DNA of 38,465 nucleotides from JAKOQB01 sp050258235 (GTDB taxonomy: Bacteria > Pseudomonadota > Gammaproteobacteria > Burkholderiales > Burkholderiaceae_F), in contig JBLMYK010000220.1 of assembly GCA_050258235.1 (NCBI GenBank), positions 1 to 38,465 of the forward strand. Direction: 5' to 3'. Positions 32,728-38,465 of the stretch are shown here, one piece after another (the stretch's first letter is position 1; every line of letters begins with the position of its first letter). A model generated the notes under the pieces. It was not told the DNA's origin. It was given only the letters and a program-made list of their open reading frames with translations, and did no database searches. The translations under genes and the position numbers were made by a program.

Positions 32728-32955
32728 ATGGCGATCCGGGTCGAGTGCTACGCGGGCTATCGCGGCGAACAGGAACCGCGCGCGTTCTGGCTGGGCGAAC
32801 GCAGGCTCGCCGTGCGCGACATCGTAGACCGCTGGTTCGCGCCGACGCAACGCTGGTTCAAGGTCGACGCCGACGATGGCAATCTTTACGTGCTGCGCTA
32901 CGACGAGACGTCCGGCGAATGGGATGTCGCGGCGTTCACGCGTGGCGCGAACTGA
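32728..32955 (+). CDS. Small hypothetical protein, 75 residues
   Basis: This 75-residue protein starts MAIRVECYAGYRGEQEPRAF and ends WDVAAFTRGAN. It is rich in beta-prone, aromatic segments (DRWFAPTQRWFKVDADDGN, LYVLRYDETSGEWDV), suggesting a compact beta-sheet domain. No family is recognised with certainty. It lies in a 32-bp divergent arrangement with the glutathione S-transferase gene and its 3' end overlaps the convergent membrane-protein gene by 20 bp. The start is the only ATG that avoids overlapping the transferase gene. Confidence 0.65.
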   Translation: MAIRVECYAGYRGEQEPRAFWLGERRLAVRDIVDRWFAPTQRWFKVDADDGNLYVLRYDETSGEWDVAAFTRGAN

Positions 32956-34063
32956 CGTCGCGGCGCGCCGGCGCGGAGCGCGCCCCCCGGATCACCGCCG
33001 CCACCGTGCTCGCGATGAAAGCGAGCAGCGCGACCGCGCCGGCCAATCCGCCGACGCGCGTCCATTCGAATCGGCCGGCCGCGTCTCCGACGAGCCGGAT
33101 CGCAAGCGACGCATGCAGCAGCACGAGCGGCAGGTAGAACGTCGCGTGATACGGCACCGCGACGCGCAGCACCGCGGGAAAGATGATCGGTGCGTGCCCG
33201 AACACCATCGAGAAAACGAAGCCCAGTGCCAGCGCGTGCAGCGCCGCGTCGTATGACGCAGATCCCGGCGCCAGCCCGCCTGCCGCCAGGATGATCGCGG
33301 CGCCGAGCGCCAGCCAGACGTAGCCCGACAGCAGGCACACGGCGATGAAGCGCGTCAGCCCCGACTTGCGCACGGTGCGCCGCGCGATGTCCTGCTTGAG
33401 CAGCCAGAACGCGAGCGCGAGCAGCCCTGCCGCAAACACCGGCGCGCCCCAGGCGCGCTGCGCGCCGAGCAGGCCGGCGCCGATCACGGTGAGCAGCAGC
33501 GCGAAGACGACGCGCGCCGAGGGCGACGGCGGCAGGAAGCGCGACAGTTCCAGCCGCTCTCCGGCGATCGTCAGGATCAGGAAAGCGAGCCACCAGGTGA
33601 CGACCTGGTGCGTCGCCTGGCCAGTCGCCCACAAGGCGCTGCCGACGCTCCAGCACGCCGCGCCCAGCGCGATCGTCAGCGTGAACAGTGCGCGCTGCCG
33701 GCGCAGGATGTCGAGCGATGCCGCCAGCAGCACCAGGCTCGCAGCAAAGTAGAACCAGCCCGCGGTCGCCGCCGTACCGTGCACCGCGACTCCGGTCCCG
33801 ATCCCCGCCAGCAGCGGGCCTGCATACGCCCACAGGCGGCCGATCGCCACCGCGCGCTCGAGCGCGATCACGACGCCGAAGAAACCGCAGATCATCAGCG
33901 GGCCGTGCAGCGCAGCCGCGGACGCGGCGAGTTCGGGCATGGTCCAGCCGAGACGAACCAGCCCGGCGGCGATGCCGATGAACAGCCCGATGAAACCGAG
34001 GATCAGCAGCGGTGCGCGCGCCAGCGGCGGAAGGCCGCTGCGCGCCGGGACGGGCTCGGTCAC
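32936..34063 (-). CDS. Multispanning membrane protein, NnrS- or haem-copper oxidase-like
   Basis: The 375-residue protein has about ten hydrophobic helices with a conserved set of histidines: HGPLMICGFFGVVIALERA, then GQATHQVVTWWLAFLI, and HALALGFVFSMVFGHAPII followed by a YHATFYLPLVLLHASL segment. This pattern resembles haem-binding helices of cytochrome oxidase subunit I and NnrS, but it matches neither copy in the window closely. It starts with GTG at 34063, which overlaps the upstream stop (GTGA). The first-in-frame ATG upstream would lie inside the upstream gene. It is the last gene of a hemerythrin-GNAT-MIP18 operon behind an FNR-type site, so a role in low-oxygen or nitric oxide response is likely. 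Confidence 0.8.
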   Translation of the reverse strand: MTEPVPARSGLPPLARAPLLILGFIGLFIGIAAGLVRLGWTMPELAASAAALHGPLMICGFFGVVIALERAVAIGRLWAYAGPLLAGIGTGVAVHGTAATAGWFYFAASLVLLAASLDILRRQRALFTLTIALGAACWSVGSALWATGQATHQVVTWWLAFLILTIAGERLELSRFLPPSPSARVVFALLLTVIGAGLLGAQRAWGAPVFAAGLLALAFWLLKQDIARRTVRKSGLTRFIAVCLLSGYVWLALGAAIILAAGGLAPGSASYDAALHALALGFVFSMVFGHAPIIFPAVLRVAVPYHATFYLPLVLLHASLAIRLVGDAAGRFEWTRVGGLAGAVALLAFIASTVAAVIRGARSAPARRDVSSRHA

Positions 34064-34374
34064 GGCGCCCAGCCGAAGTGATCTTTGGCGAACCCGCTCA
34101 TCCTGTCCGGCGTCCACGGCGGATCCCACACCAGCCTGACGTCGATCGCGGTGTCGGCCGGCACGATCGCACGGATCGCTTCGCGAGTCTGGTCGACGAT
34201 CATGTCCGCCATCGGGCAGGCGGCAGTCGTCATCGTCACGTCGACCTGCACCGAGTTCTCGCCAACCTCGATCCCGTAGACGAGGCCGAGGTCGACGATG
34301 TTCATGCCCGCCTCCGGATCGTCGACCTGGCGCAGCGCCTCGCGCACGGCGTCGTCGTCTGGCATCGAAGCCAT
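34060..34374 (-). CDS. MIP18/DUF59 family Fe-S assembly factor
   Basis: A protein of about 104 residues of the MIP18 (DUF59) family, to which PaaD and SufT belong. It shows DDDAVREALRQVDDPEAGMN, then IVDLGLVYGIEVGENSVQVD and a TTAACPMADMIVDQ motif with the family's reactive cysteine, and ends VWDPPWTPDRMSGFAKD. Members help to mature iron-sulfur proteins. The ATG at 34374 is my choice; ATG at 34365 and a TTG at 34383 that overlaps the upstream stop are alternatives. It lies between the acetyltransferase and the membrane protein and is coupled to both. Iron-sulfur repair would fit nitric oxide stress. Confidence 0.88.
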   Translation of the reverse strand: MASMPDDDAVREALRQVDDPEAGMNIVDLGLVYGIEVGENSVQVDVTMTTAACPMADMIVDQTREAIRAIVPADTAIDVRLVWDPPWTPDRMSGFAKDHFGWAP

Positions 34375-34379
34375 TGGCG

Positions 34380-35393
34380 TCAATCGAGCCGGCGCGCGAA
34401 CGGCAGGCGCTGCGACGGCGCGAAGCCGCAGTGGTAGAAGAAGCCGAGCAGGTCGAACGCGCGATGCGCGACGATCGTCTCCACCCGCTCGACGCGCAGC
34501 GCGCCGAGATTCGCGAACAGCTGCGACATCAGCGCGTGCCCGATGCCGCGGTGAGCGTATTCCGGATCGATGCCGAGCGTGTCGATCACCGCCACCGGCT
34601 CGGTACGGCCGAAGTCGCCCAGGTCCGCACGTGCCATCAGGTAGCCGACGATCACGCCGTCGCAGCGCGCGGTCAGCGACACGCGGATCGCCGAATCCTG
34701 CATCGCCTCGCCGAGCCGGGCGGCGATGTAGCCGCTGCGATCGCGGCCGATGATGTTGCGGTCGATGCGTGCGATCTCTTGCAGATCGGCCGGCGTCATC
34801 GAGCGCACGTCAGCGGTGTCTCGCGCCAGCCGCTCGTAATCGTTGGCCGCGCGCGCGCCGAAGTCGATCTCGTGTCCCGGCCCTTCGCCTTCGGGCAGTG
34901 CGATCGCGTCGTCCCGCTCGGGGCGATATGCGCCGCCGTCGACCGGACAGTCGATGATCTGCTGCGGCGCCAGCTCGAAGCCCATCGCATCGAGCCAGTG
35001 CAGCATCGTGCTGTCGCGCCACAGCACCGCGGTGCGGATGTCGTGGATGCCGTGGCGGCGCGCCCACTGCGCAAGCGCGTCGAACAGCTGGCGACCCACG
35101 CCGTGACCGCGCGAGTCGGACCGTACACCGACCAGCTCGAGGCGCAGACCGGGCTGCGTGCGGCCGAACTCGCCCTCGAGCACGCGCGCGAGGATGTACC
35201 CGGCCAGCCCCGCGCCATCGGCGGCGGCAAACTGCGCGTGCAGCTTCGGCTCGCGCAGCGCCGCAGCGAGGCGGCGCTCGATGTAGGCGCGGCGCGAACG
35301 GCCCTCGAGCGCGGCGTCGATTGCGACGACGGCCCCCAGGTCGTCGCGCGTCAGCGGGCGGATGGTGGCGGCTGCAGTGGCAACAGCGGTCAT
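34380..35393 (-). CDS. Tandem GNAT-domain acetyltransferase
   Basis: The 337-residue protein contains two GNAT domains, about residues 10-150 and 195-330. The acetyl-CoA pyrophosphate loops are SRGHGVGRQLFDAL in the first and EYAHRGIGHALMSQL in the second, both with the R/Q-x-x-G-x-G/A pattern, so both may bind the cofactor. Helices rich in Glu and Arg separate them. The start at 35393 has a GGGAG ribosome-binding site. Its acceptor is unknown. It is 19 bp after the hemerythrin gene and its stop is followed by the MIP18 gene. Presence in a stress operon suggests protein or small-molecule acetylation rather than a biosynthetic role; this is inference. Confidence 0.88.
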   Translation of the reverse strand: MTAVATAAATIRPLTRDDLGAVVAIDAALEGRSRRAYIERRLAAALREPKLHAQFAAADGAGLAGYILARVLEGEFGRTQPGLRLELVGVRSDSRGHGVGRQLFDALAQWARRHGIHDIRTAVLWRDSTMLHWLDAMGFELAPQQIIDCPVDGGAYRPERDDAIALPEGEGPGHEIDFGARAANDYERLARDTADVRSMTPADLQEIARIDRNIIGRDRSGYIAARLGEAMQDSAIRVSLTARCDGVIVGYLMARADLGDFGRTEPVAVIDTLGIDPEYAHRGIGHALMSQLFANLGALRVERVETIVAHRAFDLLGFFYHCGFAPSQRLPFARRLD

Positions 35394-35412
35394 GCGGGTC
35401 TCCCGATCGATA

Positions 35413-35880
35413 TCAGCTCGACGCGTAGGTGAAGGCCAGTTCGCGGTCGATTTCCTCGTCCAGCACGTCCTCGAGCGCAGGCAGCAACGCGACCGTCTCC
35501 TTGTCGACGTGCGCGCGCAGGCGTTCGACCATCTCGAGCGCGCTGCGCCGGAACGCCGACCAGCCGCTATCGTCGAGCGAATCGGCGGCACGCGCAAGCG
35601 GCAGCATCTCGTCGGCGGCATGGCGGATCGCTTCGTGCTCTTCGAGCAGCAGCGAAACCAGATCGCCCGCGCCGGCGTCGGTCAGGCGCGGGAAGAGGTC
35701 GCGCTCCTCGAAGCCGAAGTGGCGCCCGAGTTCGATCTCGATCTGGCGGCCGAACGTCCGCGCCAGCGCGGCGTCGCGGCTGCCGGCGCGGCTGAAGGCC
35801 TGCTCGACCTTGTCAAGAAGGCCGAGCGTGGCACGGTGATCGTCGTCGAGGGCGCGATTGACCTGGCGTGCGAAGTTCAT
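35413..35880 (-). CDS. Hemerythrin HHE-domain protein
   Basis: The 155-residue four-helix protein keeps a hemerythrin-like di-iron ligand set: His15 (LDDDHRATLG), His54 and Glu58 (GRHFGFEERD), His82 (EEHEAIRH), His124 and Glu128 (AHVDKETVAL). Such proteins bind oxygen or nitric oxide, sense them, or, as YtfE/RIC, repair iron-sulfur clusters. It is the first gene of the four-gene minus-strand operon. Upstream lie an FNR-type site (35941-35954) and an AT-rich inverted repeat (35899-35927), so oxygen or nitric oxide control is expected. It is shorter than RIC (about 220 residues) and lacks its N-terminal domain. Confidence 0.92.
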   Translation of the reverse strand: MNFARQVNRALDDDHRATLGLLDKVEQAFSRAGSRDAALARTFGRQIEIELGRHFGFEERDLFPRLTDAGAGDLVSLLLEEHEAIRHAADEMLPLARAADSLDDSGWSAFRRSALEMVERLRAHVDKETVALLPALEDVLDEEIDRELAFTYASS

Positions 35881-35898
35881 CGCCGGTTTCCTTAAACA

Positions 35899-35927
35899 GT
35901 ATTACGGTACCAGATTACCGAAAATAC
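35899..35927 (-). promoter_or_regulatory. AT-rich inverted repeat upstream of the hemerythrin gene
   Basis: GTATTACGGTA (35899-35909) and TACCGAAAATAC (35916-35927) form an imperfect inverted repeat around a six-base centre, 19-47 bp before the hemerythrin ATG. It overlaps the likely core promoter and could be an operator. The pattern does not fit NsrR on both halves, so its protein is not assigned. Confidence 0.45.
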
Positions 35928-35940
35928 CTGGGACGCCTCG

Positions 35941-35954
35941 TTGATGCACCTCAA
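35941..35954 (-). promoter_or_regulatory. FNR/DNR-type binding site
   Basis: TTGATGCACCTCAA matches the FNR/DNR consensus TTGAT-N4-ATCAA in nine of ten defined bases. It is centred 67 bp before the hemerythrin ATG and lies in the short gap after hcrB. The position fits activation of the minus-strand hemerythrin operon under low oxygen or with nitric oxide. Confidence 0.65.
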
Positions 35955-35957
35955 GAT

Positions 35958-36965
35958 TTAACGAACCGGGCGCGCCGCCGCAGCGCCGGCGGCAAATCCG
36001 TGGTCGGCGAGCTCGCGCAGCAGCCGCTGCGCGAGCGCCATCGCCACCAGGCGCCGATGGTTCGACGACGTGACGGTCGTGCGCATCGGGCTGACCTGCT
36101 TCTGAACCAGCTTGCCCAGTGCGTTGGCCATGTCGTCGCCGACTGCCTTGCCCAGCAGGGCGGCCGTCCCCTCCAGCAGGATCGGCCGCGAATTTGTGCC
36201 GGTCAGCGCGACGCGCAGCTCCGCCAGCAGGCCGTCCTGCAGGCACAGCGCGATCGCCACGCCGGCGAGCGGAAAATCCATTGCGCCGCGTGCGCGCGCC
36301 TTGCGGTAGCCGGACGCGCAGGTCGGCCTTGCGGTGGGCACACGGACGCGGGTGAGCACCTCGTCGCGCGCCAGCGTCAACCACGCACGGCCGTCGTCGC
36401 GGTAAAGCTCGGTCAGCGCAAAGCGGCGCACGCCGCGCACCGACACGGCCTCGGCCTCCGCGCCTAGCGCCAGCAGCGCGGGCGCCATGTCGCCGCTGAA
36501 CGCCGCATGGCAGCGGTCGCCCTGCGGCGCGACATGGCAGGTGTCGCCGCCGCGCTTCAGGCAGTACGAGTTGGCCGCACGCCACCATTCGCTCTGGTTG
36601 TAGAACACGCAGCGCGTGTCCAGGCACAGGTTGCCGCCGAGGGTCGCCACGCTGCGGTGACCGGGGCCGGCGAGCGCCTGCGCGGCCTCGGCGATGGCCC
36701 GGTAATGCCGCACGATATGCGCATCGTTGGCGATCCGGCTCACCGCGGCGCCCGCGCCAAGCGTCAACCCGCCGTCGTCGATGCCGACCTCGGTGAAACC
36801 GCCGACGCGGCTCAGGTCGATGAGCACCGTTGGGCGCTCGAGGCCGCGGCGCAGGTTCGGCACGAGGTCGGTGCCACCGGCGAGAAGGCGCGCACCGGGA
36901 TCGGCTGCGAGCAGCGCCGCCGCTTCATCGATGTGCGTCGGTCGCTGCAGCGTGAATGCGTGCAT
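35958..36965 (-). CDS. hcrB: 4-hydroxybenzoyl-CoA reductase FAD/4Fe-4S subunit
   Basis: The 335-residue protein is the beta subunit of 4-hydroxybenzoyl-CoA reductase, which removes the phenolic hydroxyl of 4-hydroxybenzoyl-CoA to give benzoyl-CoA using ferredoxin. It has the FAD motif LLAGGTDLVPN and ATLGGNLCLDTRC. An inserted loop of about 40 residues holds Cys119, Cys135, Cys143 and Cys152 (ANSYCLKRGGDTCHV and GDRCHAAFSGD). Their spacings of 16, 8 and 9 equal those of Cys122, Cys138, Cys146 and Cys155, the extra 4Fe-4S ligands in the Thauera aromatica enzyme. This cluster is unique to this reductase type. The gene starts 3 bp after the hcrA stop. Confidence 0.93.
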   Translation of the reverse strand: MHAFTLQRPTHIDEAAALLAADPGARLLAGGTDLVPNLRRGLERPTVLIDLSRVGGFTEVGIDDGGLTLGAGAAVSRIANDAHIVRHYRAIAEAAQALAGPGHRSVATLGGNLCLDTRCVFYNQSEWWRAANSYCLKRGGDTCHVAPQGDRCHAAFSGDMAPALLALGAEAEAVSVRGVRRFALTELYRDDGRAWLTLARDEVLTRVRVPTARPTCASGYRKARARGAMDFPLAGVAIALCLQDGLLAELRVALTGTNSRPILLEGTAALLGKAVGDDMANALGKLVQKQVSPMRTTVTSSNHRRLVAMALAQRLLRELADHGFAAGAAAARPVR

Positions 36966-36968
36966 GGT

Positions 36969-38465
36969 TCAGCCCTGCCCCGCCGCTGCGACGGCCTTGC
37001 GCAGCCGCTGCTCGCGCCGCCGCGCGACGATCGCCGCGAGTACGCGATCGGCAGACGCGGGCAGTTCCGTGAGCCGGATGCCGATCGCATCGCAGATCGC
37101 GTTCGTCAGCGCGGGCGGGACGCTGTGAATCGCGCCCTCGCTCGCCTCCTTGGCGCCGAAGGGCCCGAGCGGATCGTGGCTTTCGACGATATGCACGTCG
37201 ATGCGCGGCGACTCGACGATGGTTGGAATCCGGTAGTCGAGCATGTTGGGGCGCAGGTGCAGCCCCTCGTGGTACTGCGTTTCCTCCGATAGCGCCTGCC
37301 CGAAACCCATCCAGACCGCGCCCTGCACCTGGCCCTCGACCGCCAGCGGATTGATCGCGCGGCCGCAGTCGTGTGCGACCCAGACGCGTTCGACCCGCAC
37401 CACACCGGTGTCCTCGTCGACGCTCGCCTCGACCACGGTGGCTGCATAGGAGAAGCCGGCCGTCGAGCCGACCGCCGCACCACGGAACTTGCCGCCCTGC
37501 GTCTCGGGCGGCGTCGACCACGTGCCCTTGACGGTCAGCGTGCCGCTATCGGCGAGCGCCGCATTGACCACCTGTGCGAAGTCGAGCAAACGATCGGTGC
37601 CCGACACGCGCGCACACTCGCCCAGCCATTCGATGTCTTCGGGGCTGACCTCGAGCCGCTTGGCCGCCGCCTCGACCAGCACGCGCCGCATCGATTCGGC
37701 GGCACGCAACGCGGCGTTGCCGACCATGAACGACACCCGCGACGAATATGAGCCGTTGTCCTTCGGCGTCAGCACGCTGTCGGTCGCGACGACGCGAATG
37801 CGCTGCATCGGCAGCCGCATCACCTCGGCCACCACCTGCGTCAGCAGCGTCGACGAACCCTGGCCGATGTCGGAGGCACCGGTGAGGATCGTGATTCCGC
37901 CGTCGAAATCGAGCTTCAGGTTGATCACCGCGTGCGGCTCGCCACTCCAGTGCACCGGCTTCGCCGACCCCGACACATAATGCGAGCACGCGAACCCGAG
38001 TCCGCGGCCCGGCGGCAGTTTGCCGCGTCGCGTCTTCCAGCCCGACGCCTGCTCGACCCAGTCGATGCAGCCCGGCAGTCCGTACGAGTTGACCTGCAGG
38101 TCGTTCAGTGTGCGGTACGGTGGCGTGACCAGGTTCGCGCGCCGCAGCGCGAACGGATCGATGCCGAGATCGCCCGCCATCATGTCGAGCAGCGATTCGA
38201 ACGCGTGGCGCACGTCGACCGCACCGTGTCCGCGCATCGCGCCGCACGGCGGCGTGTTGGTGTACACGCGAAAACCCCGGTACCTGACTGCGCCGACCTC
38301 GTACAGCGCGTGCAGCAGCGCGCCCGCGTACAGGATCGTCACCAGTCCGTACCCGCCGTAGGCGCCGCCGCGCTGCACGATTTCGCAGTCGACGGCGGTG
38401 ATCTCGCCGCTCTTCTTCAGGCCGATCTTCAGCCGGATGTCGGTCTCCGGCCGGCCGCGGTGGGT
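36969..38465 (-). CDS. hcrA: 4-hydroxybenzoyl-CoA reductase Mo-binding subunit, N-terminus beyond window
   Basis: About 498 residues of the catalytic subunit are visible; the gene enters from the right edge, so the N-terminal part is missing. It reads HRGRPETDIRLKIGLKKSG and then VQRGGAYGGYGLVTILYAGA; further in are PPCGAMRGHGAVDVRHAFE and DIGQGSSTLLTQVVAE. The active-site region GPFGAKEASEGAI has the GAKExxEG form usual in HcrA rather than the GVGE form of the other molybdenum subunit in this window. The gene is immediately before hcrB. The 2Fe-2S subunit gene hcrC is not in the window and should lie beyond the right edge or elsewhere. Confidence 0.9.
   Translation of the reverse strand, partial: THRGRPETDIRLKIGLKKSGEITAVDCEIVQRGGAYGGYGLVTILYAGALLHALYEVGAVRYRGFRVYTNTPPCGAMRGHGAVDVRHAFESLLDMMAGDLGIDPFALRRANLVTPPYRTLNDLQVNSYGLPGCIDWVEQASGWKTRRGKLPPGRGLGFACSHYVSGSAKPVHWSGEPHAVINLKLDFDGGITILTGASDIGQGSSTLLTQVVAEVMRLPMQRIRVVATDSVLTPKDNGSYSSRVSFMVGNAALRAAESMRRVLVEAAAKRLEVSPEDIEWLGECARVSGTDRLLDFAQVVNAALADSGTLTVKGTWSTPPETQGGKFRGAAVGSTAGFSYAATVVEASVDEDTGVVRVERVWVAHDCGRAINPLAVEGQVQGAVWMGFGQALSEETQYHEGLHLRPNMLDYRIPTIVESPRIDVHIVESHDPLGPFGAKEASEGAIHSVPPALTNAICDAIGIRLTELPASADRVLAAIVARRREQRLRKAVAAAGQG

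Overview
The window is high-GC DNA, gene-dense and arranged in tightly coupled operons, many of them with stop and start codons overlapping as ATGA. Gene content points to a betaproteobacterium (Burkholderiales/Rhodocyclales type) that metabolises aromatic or other organic acids through CoA thioesters and copes with low oxygen and nitric oxide. The features behind this are a TRAP transporter, hydantoinase/oxoprolinase-type HyuA/HyuB proteins, a fused indolepyruvate:ferredoxin oxidoreductase, 4-hydroxybenzoyl-CoA reductase subunits, and NnrS and hemerythrin proteins. The taxonomic placement is an inference from gene content. No RNA genes, insertion sequences or CRISPR arrays were seen.

Region 1 (1-5854, minus strand): a TRAP dicarboxylate-type transporter (dctP, dctQ, dctM), then an Asp/Glu racemase/maleate isomerase-type enzyme, an EthD-like two-domain protein and a HyuA subunit cut by the left edge. 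It is divergent from a GntR/FCD regulator at 6066. The shared 211-bp gap carries an 8-bp TGTATACA palindrome, a plausible operator. Region 2 (6066-13325, plus): the regulator, a thiolase, an acyl-CoA ligase, HyuA and HyuB. This set has the logic of ketone carboxylation, CoA activation and thiolytic cleavage, as in acetophenone degradation.

Region 3 (13326-13895): no gene, but an imperfect palindrome of about 490 bp with a perfect 14-bp palindrome on its axis. Region 4 (13896-25227, plus): an acyl-CoA dehydrogenase; a two-subunit B12-dependent acyl-CoA mutase that keeps the methylmalonyl-CoA mutase carboxylate contacts but has a six-glycine substitution in a substrate loop; a three-subunit molybdenum hydroxylase; a family III CoA transferase; a 3-hydroxyacyl-CoA dehydrogenase/enoyl-CoA hydratase fusion in the order opposite to FadB; and an ABC-type solute-binding protein. 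I recognise no described pathway with this combination, so it is the best candidate for an undescribed system.

Region 5 (25304-35880): a fused indolepyruvate:ferredoxin oxidoreductase followed by what looks like a nitric-oxide-response block. On the plus strand are nnrS, then a second nnrS whose promoter carries a good NsrR-type operator, a 7Fe ferredoxin and a 76-residue protein. On the minus strand an apparent four-gene operon (hemerythrin, double-GNAT acetyltransferase, MIP18-type Fe-S factor, multispanning membrane protein) lies behind an FNR-type site. A glutathione S-transferase and a 75-residue protein lie between. Region 6 (35958-38465, minus): hcrB and a partial hcrA of 4-hydroxybenzoyl-CoA reductase. 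The four cysteines of the extra 4Fe-4S cluster in HcrB have exactly the spacing of the Thauera enzyme.

Taken together, organic acids would enter through the TRAP system, be activated to CoA thioesters and be shortened or rearranged, with 4-hydroxybenzoyl-CoA dehydroxylation feeding a benzoyl-CoA route outside the window. The denitrification-stress block suggests that this happens under anoxic, nitrate-respiring conditions.
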